DNA from: Rhizobium sp. ASV8
GTDB taxonomy: Bacteria; Pseudomonadota; Alphaproteobacteria; Rhizobiales; Rhizobiaceae
Assembly: GCF_016429255.1 (NCBI RefSeq)
Contig: NZ_JAELUG010000028.1
Coordinates: 1 to 58,736, forward strand
Length of the DNA: 58,736 nt
Reading direction: 5' to 3'
Shown here: positions 1 through 8,814 of the stretch, piece after piece
Layout of the letters: each line of letters opens with the position of its first letter
Numbering within the stretch: position 1 is the stretch's first letter
Notes under the pieces: model-generated
Told to the model about the DNA's origin: nothing
Seen by the model: only the letters and a program-made list of their open reading frames with translations
The model's database searches: none
Position numbers and translations under genes: made by a program

Positions 1-10
1 GGGGAGGGGT

Positions 11-32
11 GGAGAGCGGCTTCCCGCTCTCC
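11..32. terminator. Perfect hairpin just past the DUF1236-like gene
   Basis: GGAGAGCGG and CCGCTCTCC form a perfect 9-bp stem around a CTTC loop, 8 bp beyond the stop codon of the minus-strand gene at 40-441. No T-run follows on the minus strand, so intrinsic termination is plausible rather than certain. Confidence 0.5.
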
Positions 33-39
33 AAGGTCG

Positions 40-441
40 TTAGTTCAGAATCCGGATAACCTTGCGCGAGGAAGGCTCAACGATCACTCGTTCGTGGTTG
101 ACCATCGCATAGGCATATCGCGGATTTTCCGGCACAGTTCGCACAACTATCGTATCGGGCAATGACTGGCCGACGACGACCCGTTCTTGGACGACAGTTC
201 CTTCGTCTGGAAGGGGCTGCTCGCGCACATAGGTGACGACCTTCTGAGGTGGCGGGTCGATAGCCGTGCCGACGATGGCGCCAGCCACGCCACCCACGGC
301 GGCACCGACCGGTCCGCCGACAACTGCTCCAGTAACCGCGCCACCCGCGGCGCCGGTGACAGTTGACGATTGGGCAAATGCGCCTCCGGCGGTCAGGCCA
401 AGCGCGAGTACGGCAATGCTAAGTGCTTTCATTTTCATCAT
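40..441 (-). CDS. Small exported glycine-zipper protein, DUF1236-like
   Basis: 133-aa protein with a clear signal peptide (about residues 1-23, ending GGAFA-QS). A Gly/Ala/Val-rich glycine-zipper-like stretch (about 28-62) follows, then a short globular domain rich in Val and Arg, with a PENPRYAYAMVN segment and a C-terminal RVIVEPSSRKVIRIL tail. This arrangement is typical of DUF1236-type proteins, common in rhizobia and without an assigned biochemical function. It is probably periplasmic or outer-membrane associated. It is monocistronic, with a hairpin just after the stop. The start has two ATGs in tandem; either is possible. Confidence 0.75.
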   Translation of the reverse strand: MMKMKALSIAVLALGLTAGGAFAQSSTVTGAAGGAVTGAVVGGPVGAAVGGVAGAIVGTAIDPPPQKVVTYVREQPLPDEGTVVQERVVVGQSLPDTIVVRTVPENPRYAYAMVNHERVIVEPSSRKVIRILN

Positions 442-1599
442 AATCTCCTTTCACTGTCTACTCGTCCGTCATCGACGGAGCTGCCAGTAAAACAGGGCGT
501 CGTCCCGGTTCGTTCCCTTCCTTGGGCTTCAGTCGAGCGAGGTGGGACGTGGGGCTGGCGCGCATGGACCAAAGTCCGATGTACGGCTCCCGTCCGGCTG
601 CGGGAACATCATCCAGATCGGAGCAACTTTTCGGCAGTTGTGGAATGAAGTCTGCTCCGATGCAGATTGATGACCAGGGACTTCGGATACATCAGGTCCA
701 ACGAGTGTCGAGTCCGCTGGTCTTCAGGTCAGGCGCGAATATCGCCGACACTTTGGAGAGCCTTCGGCACGCGACATAGCGCGCTTGCGCGCTTCGCCTG
801 ATTTGGCTGTGGTCGCTTGAGTTCAGCGTGACGATGTAGGCGTATTGACATGTGTCAGTTTCATCGGAGAGCTATAGCGTGCGCCGGGCCGACACCGCCA
901 CCTATGCAGCAGGTAATTGTCCGCCGGAAGACAAATGCAAGTTTGACAAGTATGGCAAACTCAAATGCGGCGAGAACCAGCAGAAGCATCATACCATGTC
1001 CACAGACAGGTGGATGCAGCCGTCAAAAATCTTGGGCCGGACGCCACGCCTTGGCAGGTCAAAGACATTGCGATGGCTGCGATCAAGAAGATGAAGCCGA
1101 ATGCGAAGGGAAGATGGATGACCTGAAGTCTCAAGTCGATAAAGCGTTCGAGAAGAAGGGGATGAAGCGTCCGTCTGGCATCAAAAGCGCCCACTCCCCA
1201 GCCAAAATCAAACCGGCAGATCGTTCAGCCGTGGCCCTGGCGACGGACTGGAATAAGGCGAGGTGAAAATTGGACTATCTGCTGTTTCGCAAAGGAACAG
1301 CGCTCCGATGCCCAGATCGCTGAACATGAAGTAGGGCCAACCCGAATGTGGCTTGTGAGGGATACCAATGGGAAAGCCGGGAGTTGCAATGGAGATTGCC
1401 ACAAAATGTTGCGATATTGGTGGTCCGACCCAACGCATAATAGCCGCGGGGCGTGCATCGGGCAGGCGATCAAACGGAATTCAGGGCGATGCCACCCATG
1501 AACAGGACAAGAAGTGGATGGGCATTGAAGTCATCCACTGTAACATCTCGCGCAATATGAATACCGTGCCGGTTCTTCACCGAACCCAATCAAAAATGG
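442..1599. other. 1.16 kb without a recognisable gene
   Basis: No reading frame here resembles a family I recognise. A 7-bp perfect palindromic stem (AGCGCGC-TT-GCGCGCT) sits at 778-793. Short protein-like stretches occur in shifting plus-strand frames: a Lys-rich run ending at about 1126, then a possible 50-codon ORF at 1114-1266 starting MDDLKSQVDK. The pattern of short open stretches in changing frames suggests decayed genes, but I cannot name them. Confidence 0.4.
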
Positions 1600-2247
1600 C
1601 TATGGCTTAAAGCCTTTGGCTGTTCCGTTGCTATCGCTTGCCGCACGCTCGAGCGCCCGGATGTGAGCGTCGAGTAACGCAACGGCTTTTGCAGTGTCAC
1701 GTTTCTTCAGTGCGTCAACGATTTGTCGATGAGCATGACTTGAGCCCGGTCGCCAGCCTTCCCCACGCGCCACGGAGAAAATGATGCGTGAGGTCGCCAG
1801 TTGAAGGTCGTCTAGCATGCTCAGCAGCTTGGGCATCCTGCAAGGCGCAAGCAGCTCCCGATGAAATGCGCGGTTCGACCGCTCCCATTCCTCTATGGTT
1901 TTTGCGTAGTCGCCGGCTGTCAGCGCAAGTTCAATTCTCTCAAACGTGGCGGCACTCATCCGCGGCGCGGCGAATTTCAAAGCGAGTGTTTCCAGGGATG
2001 CGCGGATCTCGACGGTTTCTTGGATCGACGGAGGATCCAGTGGTGCTACGCGCATGCCGCGGCGAGGTACATTGACAACAAGCCCTTGAGCTCGGAGCAG
2101 CTGAAAGGCTTCACGGGCAGGCACGTGGCTGGCCTCGAACTCCTCGGCGATACGATCCTGGCGAAGAGGCTGTCCCGCGGCGAGATCTCCCGCCACAATT
2201 CTTTCCCCGATGATCCGAGCAATTCGTTCTGCAACTGTCTCAGCCAT
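1600..2247 (-). CDS. bioR: BioR-type GntR-family repressor of biotin synthesis
   Basis: 215-aa GntR/FCD-family regulator. The N-terminal winged helix-turn-helix (about residues 5-70) contains LRQDRIAEEFEASHVPAREA, and an all-helical ligand-binding domain follows (about 80-205). It is divergently placed next to bioBFDAZ. ATTATAGATAAT sequences, matching the known BioR operator TTATMKATAA, lie 6 bp before its own start codon and again before bioB. In Agrobacterium, Brucella and relatives BioR represses the bio operon and often itself. Operator position here predicts the same autoregulation. Family assignment is clear; the BioR identity comes from context plus operators. Confidence 0.88.
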   Translation of the reverse strand: MAETVAERIARIIGERIVAGDLAAGQPLRQDRIAEEFEASHVPAREAFQLLRAQGLVVNVPRRGMRVAPLDPPSIQETVEIRASLETLALKFAAPRMSAATFERIELALTAGDYAKTIEEWERSNRAFHRELLAPCRMPKLLSMLDDLQLATSRIIFSVARGEGWRPGSSHAHRQIVDALKKRDTAKAVALLDAHIRALERAASDSNGTAKGFKP

Positions 2248-2252
2248 GACAA

Positions 2253-2264
2253 ATTATAGATAAT
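2253..2264. promoter_or_regulatory. BioR box proximal to bioR
   Basis: ATTATAGATAAT, a match to the published BioR half-palindrome TTATCTATAA read on the opposite strand. It lies 6 bp upstream of the bioR start codon, so it overlaps the translation-initiation region and probably the promoter. A weaker overlapping TCTATGATAA follows. Confidence 0.8.
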
Positions 2265-2325
2265 CTATGATAAAATTGATTGTTCAAGGCGAAATCTCGT
2301 CCTATTCTGACGGAAAGGCAGCATA

Positions 2326-2337
2326 ATTATAGATAAT
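2326..2337. promoter_or_regulatory. BioR box proximal to bioB
   Basis: A second exact ATTATAGATAAT lies about 60 bp upstream of the bioB start, 73 bp from the first copy. The pair flanks the divergent bioR/bioB promoter region, suggesting coordinated repression of both directions. Confidence 0.8.
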
Positions 2338-2395
2338 ATATTATTCAAGCGAATACTGGTCGCTGCCTTCCGGTGATCGAGCCTGGAGAATGCAA

Positions 2396-3391
2396 ATGTT
2401 GGAAGCTGCACTAGGGGAAGACTTGAATGGTTCGAGCGCCCGCAAGGCCTGGACGCTGCAATCGGCGCGCCTGCTTTATGATTTGCCGTTCAATGATCTG
2501 TTGTTCAAATCGCACAGCGCACACCGGGCGAATTTCGATCCGAACAGCATTCAGCTCAGCAAGCTGCTCAATATCAAGACCGGCGGCTGTCCAGAGGATT
2601 GTGGCTACTGCAGTCAGTCGGCGCACCACGCGTCGGGCTTAAAGGCTTCAAAGCTCATGGGGCTTGAGGATGTTATGATCGAAGCCCGAAAGGCGAAGGA
2701 GGGCGGCGCTAGTCGCTACTGCATGGGCGCGGCGTGGCGCAGTCCCAAGCCTCGAGACGAGGCAGCGATCGTCGCAATGGTGCAGGGCGTCAAGTCCCTG
2801 GGCCTGGAGACCTGCATGACGCTCGGAATGTTGTCGGCGCAGCAAGCCGGGACCTTTGCGGCGGCGGGCCTCGACTACTACAACCACAATATCGATACGT
2901 CTCAGCGCTTTTATCCCGAGGTTACCTCAACGCGCAGCTTTGACGACCGTCTGAAGACGCTTCAACATGTCCGCGACGCTGGCATCAAAGTCTGTAGCGG
3001 CGGGATTTTGGGTCTGGGCGAAGCCGTTGATGACCGGATCGACATGCTGGTAACGCTTGCCAATTTACCGGTGCCACCCGAAAGCGTCCCTATCAATATG
3101 CTGATCCAGGTACCCGGCACCAGACTGGCGGAGGCGTCGCCGGTCGATCCAATCACCTTTATTCGGATCATTGCACTTGCTCGCCTGATGATGCCGCAAT
3201 CGTCTGTGCGTCTGACGGCTGGCCGCACAGCTATGAGCGACGAAATGCAGGCACTTTGCTTTTTTGCCGGCGCCAACTCGATCTTTATCGGTGACACATT
3301 GCTGACAGCACCAAATCCCGGCGACGATCGCGACACGGACCTGCTCCAGCGGCTGGGTCTCTCCACAGCTGAAACGGGAAACGCCCGATGA
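2396..3391 (+). CDS. bioB: Biotin synthase
   Basis: Radical-SAM enzyme that inserts sulfur into dethiobiotin, the last step of biotin synthesis. The SAM-binding 4Fe-4S cysteines are seen as CPEDCGYC early in the protein (about residues 65-72), followed by the family motifs [10 protein letters not shown] and YYNHNIDTS. The C-terminal region carries [12 protein letters not shown] place the start at 2396 (MLEAAL) because GGAG at 2385-2388 is spaced 7 nt from it; an ATG at 2390 is too close to that ribosome site. First gene of the bio operon, behind a BioR box; it overlaps bioF by ATGA. About 331 aa, normal length. Confidence 0.97.
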   Translation: MLEAALGEDLNGSSARKAWTLQSARLLYDLPFNDLLFKSHSAHRANFDPNSIQLSKLLNIKTGGCPEDCGYCSQSAHHASGLKASKLMGLEDVMIEARKAKEGGASRYCMGAAWRSPKPRDEAAIVAMVQGVKSLGLETCMTLGMLSAQQAGTFAAAGLDYYNHNIDTSQRFYPEVTSTRSFDDRLKTLQHVRDAGIKVCSGGILGLGEAVDDRIDMLVTLANLPVPPESVPINMLIQVPGTRLAEASPVDPITFIRIIALARLMMPQSSVRLTAGRTAMSDEMQALCFFAGANSIFIGDTLLTAPNPGDDRDTDLLQRLGLSTAETGNAR

Positions 3392-4533
3392 TCTCCCAGA
3401 ATCTCGCCCGATACGACACCAAGCTGGCGCAGTTGCAGAGGAAGGGGCGTCTGCGGGCACTCAACCGAGGGGCAGGCCTTGACTTCACGTCAAACGATTA
3501 CCTTGGCCTCGCCAGCTCTTCCCGCATGCGAAATGCCCTGCTCTCGGCGATCGACGCCGGTGTACCGGTTGGTGCGGGAGGATCGCGTCTGCTGCGGGGT
3601 AATCACGCCGAGCACGAGCTACTTGAGGAGGAGGCCGCTTGCTTTTTCCGCGCACGGCGGATGCTTTACTTCGGCAGCGGATACACAGCAAACCTTGCTG
3701 TGCTTTCGACACTGCCGCAGCGGGGAGACCTCGTCATACATGACGCACTCGTGCATGCGAGCGCGCTTGAGGGAATGAAAGCTGGTCGGGCCCAGGTGGT
3801 TTCGGTGCCGCACAACGATGTGCATGCGATCGACAGCGCAATCCGTGACTGGCGCCGTGCTGGGGGGAACGGCGCTCCCTGGATTGTCGTCGAAAGCCTG
3901 TACTCGATGGACGGCGACCGCGGTTCGCTATCCGACTTGATGGAGATCGCCGACAGAAACGACGGATTCCTCTACATCGATGAGGCCCACGCAACTGGCG
4001 TTCACGGCCCTGACGGAATTGGATATGCCGCCGAGCTTGAGGGCCGCGACAACGTGGTCGTTCTGCACACCTGTGGCAAAGCCCTCGGCGCGGCCGGTGC
4101 GCTTGTCGGCGCAAGTCGCATGATTTGCGATTATCTCGTTAATCGTGCTCGCCCCTTCATCTATTCCACGGCGCCATCGCCATTGCAGGCTGCCAGTGTT
4201 CGCCAAGCATTGGCCATTCTGTCAGAGGAGCCGGAGCGACGCGCCAAGCTCCTCGAGCTCGTCTCCTTTGCCAACAGGAGGTTTGCCGAGCGCTTCGGCA
4301 GATCCGGCAGTGGCACGCAGATTCTGCCGGTTATTGTAGGCAGCAGTGAGCGGGCCGCGCTTATCGCCGAGCGAATGCAATTTGCCGGATACGATATAAG
4401 AGCCATCCGGCCCCCCACGGTTGCCATAGGGACTTCGCGGCTGCGCATCACCGTCACGTTGAATGTCGACGCGCCAACGATCGAACGGATGATCGACCGG
4501 CTCGCCGAAGTTATTGAGGAGGAAGGTGTATGA
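3388..4533 (+). CDS. bioF: 8-amino-7-oxononanoate synthase
   Basis: PLP-dependent alpha-oxoamine synthase joining pimeloyl-ACP (or -CoA) with L-alanine. Visible motifs are the substrate-loop region [15 protein letters not shown] (about 62-76), YIDEAHATG with the PLP-contacting Asp (about 196-204), and [12 protein letters not shown] with the likely Schiff-base lysine near 231. 381 aa, normal for the family. Its ATG overlaps the bioB stop codon (ATGA) and its own stop overlaps the bioD start, indicating translational coupling. Confidence 0.96.
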   Translation: MISQNLARYDTKLAQLQRKGRLRALNRGAGLDFTSNDYLGLASSSRMRNALLSAIDAGVPVGAGGSRLLRGNHAEHELLEEEAACFFRARRMLYFGSGYTANLAVLSTLPQRGDLVIHDALVHASALEGMKAGRAQVVSVPHNDVHAIDSAIRDWRRAGGNGAPWIVVESLYSMDGDRGSLSDLMEIADRNDGFLYIDEAHATGVHGPDGIGYAAELEGRDNVVVLHTCGKALGAAGALVGASRMICDYLVNRARPFIYSTAPSPLQAASVRQALAILSEEPERRAKLLELVSFANRRFAERFGRSGSGTQILPVIVGSSERAALIAERMQFAGYDIRAIRPPTVAIGTSRLRITVTLNVDAPTIERMIDRLAEVIEEEGV

Positions 4534-5171
4534 GCAGGTGCCTCGTTATCACGGGTACGGACACCGGGATCGGCAAGACTGTGTTTGCGGCCGCCCTCAC
4601 CGATGCTCTCCGTGCCTGTTATTGGAAGCCCATCCAATCAGGATTGGAAGAGGAGACGGATTCCGAAGTCGTAACTCGCCTTGGGAGAATCCCAACGCAC
4701 CGGATCTTAGCAGAGGCATGGCGACTGCAAACCCCCGTTTCGCCCCACCTTGCGGCCCAATTGGACGGAGTTGCGATAGATCCCGAGGCACTAGTGCTTC
4801 CACATACAGACGAGCCGGTTGTAGTCGAGGGTGCCGGCGGATTGCTCGTGCCGTTGAACAACCGGACGACTTTCGCTGACGTGTTTGCGCGTTGGCGCCA
4901 ACCTGTCATCCTATGCGCAAGGACCGAGCTCGGGACTATCAATCACACGCTGCTGTCGTTAGAGGCGATGCGGCGGCGGCAGGTTCCGGTTTTTGGCGTC
5001 GTCTACATCGGCGAGGACCGTCCCGACACCCGGCAGATCATTGGGGAAATGGGCGATGTCGCAGACCTCGGCTGCCTGCCTTATCTGGACCCGCTGACCC
5101 CTGATGCTCTTCGCCGGGCATTCGCCGACCGTTTCGACATCGCAATGTTTCGGAAGGCCATTCTGATATGA
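4530..5171 (+). CDS. bioD: Dethiobiotin synthetase
   Basis: ATP-dependent carboxylase closing the ureido ring of dethiobiotin from 7,8-diaminononanoate and CO2. The P-loop GTDTGIGKT is at residues 9-17, and the family's [11 protein letters not shown] motif lies near 100. 213 aa, usual size. It sits between bioF and bioA with 4-bp overlaps on both sides, consistent with one transcript. Confidence 0.96.
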   Translation: MSRCLVITGTDTGIGKTVFAAALTDALRACYWKPIQSGLEEETDSEVVTRLGRIPTHRILAEAWRLQTPVSPHLAAQLDGVAIDPEALVLPHTDEPVVVEGAGGLLVPLNNRTTFADVFARWRQPVILCARTELGTINHTLLSLEAMRRRQVPVFGVVYIGEDRPDTRQIIGEMGDVADLGCLPYLDPLTPDALRRAFADRFDIAMFRKAILI

Positions 5172-6448
5172 TGTCTCCAGCGACAACATCACCCGTCTGG
5201 CATCCTTTTACCCAGCATCAGATCGAGCCGCTTTTCAAGAAAATCGTCCAGACGGATGGAGCGTATCTGATCGATGAGGACGGTCGTTCCATTCTCGACG
5301 CGATATCTTCCTGGTGGGTGATTACCCATCAGCATCGCCATCCGCTCATTTCGGAGGCGATCCGGGGAGCGCTTGACCGGTTCGACCAGGTCATTTTTGC
5401 CGAGTACACGCACGAGCCGGCAGAGGAATTGGCGAAAGGCCTGATCCGGCTGGCTCCGCCCGGACTGACGCATGTGTTCTATTCCGACAGCGGATCTACC
5501 GCGGTGGAGGTCGGCCTGAAGATGGCGCTGGGCTTCTTCCATAATCGCGGCTCGGAGCGGTCGCGGATCGTGGTCATGGAAGGCGGCTATCATGGTGATA
5601 CGATAGGCACCATGTCGGCCGGTGCGCGCGGCGTCTTTAATACGGCCTACGCGCCGCTGCTCTTTGATGTCGATACGATCCCGTTTCCCGGCCCCGGACG
5701 AGAGCAGGAGACAATCGATGTGCTTGAGCATTTCTGCCGCGACGACAATGTTGCCGCCCTTCTGATCGAGCCACTCGTTCTGGGCGCCGGCGGCATGAAG
5801 ATGTATGCGCCGCGGCTGCTGCAGGAATTCCGGCGAATAACCGAGCGGCATGGAACTCTGCTAATTGCCGATGAGGTGATGACGGGCTGGGGTCGAACCG
5901 GGACGCTTTTTGCATGCGAACAAGCCAAGCTGACGCCAGACATCCTTTGCACGTCCAAAGGGATCACCGGGGGGGCATTGCCGCTAGCCGCCACCCTGTG
6001 CAAGCCCGAGATATTCGAGGCGCATCTCTCGCAGGATCGCAGCCGGATGTTTTACCATTCCAGTTCCTATACCGCCAATCCCATCGCTTGCGCCGCAGGG
6101 CTGGCCAATCTCGCCGCCTGGGGTGCGGAGCCGATGGACGAGCGGATCCATGGGCTCGCCGGAATGCAGAGCGACAGGTTGGCTAAATTCCGAGACGATT
6201 CTCGCTTTGTCGATGTCAGGCAACAGGGCACGATCACCGCACTCGATCTTGCTGTCACGACGACGGGCTATCTCTCCGAGGTCGGGCCGCTGTTGAGGGC
6301 GTTCTTTCGCGAACGAGGCGTCCTTATCCGGCCGCTCGGAAATGTCATTTATCTGATGCCGCCTTATTGTGTAACCGCGGGTGATCTCGATGGGGCTTAT
6401 GAGGCGATCGATGAGGCGGCGGACGTCATCGGGAGGACTTGGCGATGA
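5168..6448 (+). CDS. bioA: Adenosylmethionine-8-amino-7-oxononanoate aminotransferase
   Basis: Class-III PLP aminotransferase converting 8-amino-7-oxononanoate to 7,8-diaminononanoate with SAM as amino donor. Visible features are WHPFTQ at the N terminus and [10 protein letters not shown] near 48-57, both typical of Bio[10 protein letters not shown] lies near 106-114, [13 protein letters not shown] near 233-245, and the Schiff-base lysine in CTSKGITGG near 264. 426 aa. ATG at 5168 overlaps the bioD stop; a second ATG follows immediately. Its stop overlaps the bioZ start. Confidence 0.96.
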   Translation: MMSPATTSPVWHPFTQHQIEPLFKKIVQTDGAYLIDEDGRSILDAISSWWVITHQHRHPLISEAIRGALDRFDQVIFAEYTHEPAEELAKGLIRLAPPGLTHVFYSDSGSTAVEVGLKMALGFFHNRGSERSRIVVMEGGYHGDTIGTMSAGARGVFNTAYAPLLFDVDTIPFPGPGREQETIDVLEHFCRDDNVAALLIEPLVLGAGGMKMYAPRLLQEFRRITERHGTLLIADEVMTGWGRTGTLFACEQAKLTPDILCTSKGITGGALPLAATLCKPEIFEAHLSQDRSRMFYHSSSYTANPIACAAGLANLAAWGAEPMDERIHGLAGMQSDRLAKFRDDSRFVDVRQQGTITALDLAVTTTGYLSEVGPLLRAFFRERGVLIRPLGNVIYLMPPYCVTAGDLDGAYEAIDEAADVIGRTWR

Positions 6449-7431
6449 CGGTCTCCAGCCGGATGGCGGGCTTTGGCCACTATGTGCCCGAACACCGTGT
6501 CGATAATGCTGAAATCGAAGGGCGCCTTGGTCTCGAACCCGGTTGGATCGAAAAAAGGACAGGGATCCGAGCGCGACGTTGGGCGGCGCAGGATCAAACG
6601 TTAACCGACCTTGCCTCGAAAGCAGGAGCGATGGCGCTCGACAACGCCGGCGTGGATCGTCGCAGCGTCGGGTTGACGCTCCTTGCGACCTCGACTCCCG
6701 ATCATCTGCTGCCGCCTTCCGCCCCGTTATTGGCCCTGAAACTCGGCCTGCCGGCGTCAGGAGCGATCGACCTGGCAGGCGCTTGCTCCGGCTTTGTCTA
6801 CGCGCTCGTGCTTGCCGACGGTTTCGTCAGAACACACGGCAAGCCTGTGCTCGTCGTTGCAGCCAACATCCTAAGCCGGCGTATAAATATTGAGGAACGA
6901 GCCAGTTCAGTGGTCTTTTCCGACGCCGCCGGCGCTGTCTTGCTTGTGCCTTCTCTCAAGCCGCAGGATGGGATCTTGGGTGCTGAGTTGGTTTCCAACG
7001 GAAAATTCTACGATCAGATTTCAATTCCAGCGGGCGGTAGCGCGCATCCGTTTCATCCCAATATGGATACGCGTGAACTGCAGATGACAATGCGAGACGG
7101 CAAGACGGTGTTCACCGAGGCCGTACGCATGATGACGCAGGCTGCGAACAAGGCTATTCAGTGCGCCGGACTTGCAATCTCTGACGTTCACCGCTTCGTC
7201 CCGCATCAGGCGAATATGCGGATCGTCGATGCGGTGTGTGATCTGCTTGGACTGCCTCCTGCAATTGCGGTTCGAACAATCGAAGAGTTCGGGAATTCCT
7301 CGGCGGCGACGATTCCCCTGTCTCTCTCGCTTGCCAATTTGGAGAGGCCCTTCATGCCAGGCGAGCGCCTGCTGCTCGTGGCCGCGGGGGCCGGAATGAC
7401 TGGAGGAGCGGTGGTTTTCGGCAACGCTTAA
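6445..7431 (+). CDS. bioZ: BioZ, FabH-like 3-ketoacyl-ACP synthase III of the biotin pathway
   Basis: Beta-ketoacyl-ACP synthase III fold with the complete Cys-His-Asn triad: DLAGACSGF (Cys about 114), VPHQANMR (His about 254) and EFGNSSAA (Asn about 284). In alphaproteobacteria BioZ has been shown to make a pimeloyl-ACP precursor by condensing glutaryl-CoA, derived from lysine catabolism, with malonyl-ACP, replacing BioC/BioH. I choose ATG 6445, which overlaps the bioA stop (ATGA) and has GGGAGGA at 6431-6437; a TTG at 6439 also opens the frame. The operon location distinguishes it from housekeeping FabH. Substrate is inferred from family. Confidence 0.93.
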   Translation: MTVSSRMAGFGHYVPEHRVDNAEIEGRLGLEPGWIEKRTGIRARRWAAQDQTLTDLASKAGAMALDNAGVDRRSVGLTLLATSTPDHLLPPSAPLLALKLGLPASGAIDLAGACSGFVYALVLADGFVRTHGKPVLVVAANILSRRINIEERASSVVFSDAAGAVLLVPSLKPQDGILGAELVSNGKFYDQISIPAGGSAHPFHPNMDTRELQMTMRDGKTVFTEAVRMMTQAANKAIQCAGLAISDVHRFVPHQANMRIVDAVCDLLGLPPAIAVRTIEEFGNSSAATIPLSLSLANLERPFMPGERLLLVAAGAGMTGGAVVFGNA

Positions 7432-7462
7432 TGTCAGAGCGCATGAGAATAGCTGCAGTATT

Positions 7463-7700
7463 TTAACCCACCCGTTTTCGCGGCGGCGTGGAGACATGTG
7501 GCCGCACGATCAGGTCGAAAGGCTGCGCCAGAAGCGCTGCGAGCTCATCGGGCTCGGGATCGATGAGCGCATGCGAGCCGATCATCAAGTGTATCAATGA
7601 AAGCCCGCGATCACCGCCTGTCTCCCAACGCGGGCGTTCCATAACTCATCTGGAGAGGTCTGATCGAGGCGGAAGGGAGACCGTCTCCTCTTGGTGATTT
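7463..7700 (-). pseudogene. Probable remnant of a LacI-type regulator C terminus
   Basis: Two adjacent minus-strand frames read like consecutive pieces of one protein. The first ends SPDELWNARVGRQAVIAGFH-stop, and the next frame continues through DPEPDELAALLAQPFDLIV and RPHVSTPP to a stop at 7463-7465. PFDLIVR with a preceding R-A-rich helix resembles the last strand of LacI-family effector domains. No DNA-binding domain is found upstream. A short intact 59-codon ORF cannot be excluded. Confidence 0.35.
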
Positions 7701-7737
7701 GATCGTGTGATGAGCAAAGGATGCGTGTCGCCTCGCA

Positions 7738-8175
7738 TTAGTTGATGATTTCGCCTCGTTCTTCTGAGCGCAGTGTGGTCAGTCGCTCTCTCCACATCTG
7801 CAGCGCTTCAGGTGTCAATCTGGTCCAATGCGTGATTTCGCCGATAATCTTGAGCGGTGCGCTGCTGCGATACGACCGGGTGGGGTTGCCGGGAAATTTC
7901 TTGTCGGTCACGTTCGGGTCGTTTTCGAATGCCCCGGTCGGCTCTACGAGGTAAACACGGGGGACTGCGTCACCTTCGGTGAGTTCAGCTGCGATTTCAG
8001 CGGCAAGCCCGGCACCGTCCGCAATGCTGGTGAAGTAGATGTGGTTCATCACCACTTCGGGACGATAGTTCGACCGGTATCCTGCGGTCAGGAAGTCACC
8101 CACACGCAAATCCGCGATTGTGCCATGAAAGAAAGGTCCGTCGTCCAGCAATTCGGCCATCGTGATTGTCCTCAT
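7738..8175 (-). CDS. arr: Rifamycin NAD-dependent ADP-ribosyltransferase (Arr)
   Basis: 145-aa protein matching the compact Arr family, which inactivates rifampicin by ADP-ribosylation of its ansa-chain hydroxyl. Visible signatures are FFHGT with the conserved His (about 17), YRSNYRPE near 33-40, IYFTS with the conserved Tyr (about 47), and the near-invariant block EPTGAFENDPNVTDKKFPGN followed by PTRSYRS. The length is that of a complete single-domain Arr. No integron or transposon structure is seen next to it, so it looks like a resident environmental copy. The start could also be the ATG five codons in. Confidence 0.93.
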   Translation of the reverse strand: MRTITMAELLDDGPFFHGTIADLRVGDFLTAGYRSNYRPEVVMNHIYFTSIADGAGLAAEIAAELTEGDAVPRVYLVEPTGAFENDPNVTDKKFPGNPTRSYRSSAPLKIIGEITHWTRLTPEALQMWRERLTTLRSEERGEIIN

Positions 8176-8814
8176 CTCGAGAGTCTGTTTGTCGTCAGTT
8201 AGCTAAGCGGTGCCACGTCCGCGATGGGTTGGGAGTAGGTTTTCACGAACATGTTGAGACATGTCCGCGTTTGGCGCAGAGCGGTCTCTCGTTGGAATTG
8301 GCTATCCGCTCAAAACGGTCAATCCCCCCTGACAAATTAAGGATGTGCTCTCGGTGGGCACTGCGGTGCTGATTGAGATAATCTTTCAAGCTGCATGGCG
8401 TCCGGAACGTATGGAGAATAAAGATGGGACTGAGACGCGGTTGCTTTTTTGGATATGCGCTAATTGGCCTTGCGGAAAGACTGACCGCGGCGTTGTCTGG
8501 GCCATGTCAAGCTCGCCAAGTTGAATCGAATTTGGCGTTCGCCGAGTTCTTTGGGGAACGCGACCTACCGGCCTGAAGCCCAATAACCATTCGGGGTCGT
8601 TGTGTCGGCTCGCGAAACTCAGAAGACCATCGTGGCAAATGCCGTTGAATTGCGTGCGGGAGTGGACCGGCCCCCGCACGCGTTCACACATTATGGGATA
8701 TTTTAAAGTGACGGAGACAGCGAACGCAGTTGAAGACAAACACGCCGTGTCGCGGTGGCCGCAGGTATGATGGGCTCGAGAGAAGGCAAGAGATTCGCTT
8801 ACCTTCCCTCGGGT
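8176..8814. other. 640 bp intergenic stretch, no confident gene
   Basis: No homology is recognisable in any frame. One possible small ORF on the plus strand, 8424-8576 (50 codons, starting MGLRRGCFFGYALIGLAERL), has GGAG 7 nt upstream, but nothing else supports it. The longer minus-strand ORF over 8386-8739 has no protein-like composition and is probably spurious. Confidence 0.35.

Noticed and set aside
8386..8739. 117-codon minus-strand ORF before rtcB
   Set aside because: No family resemblance, no ribosome site, and composition typical of non-coding DNA; left as intergenic.
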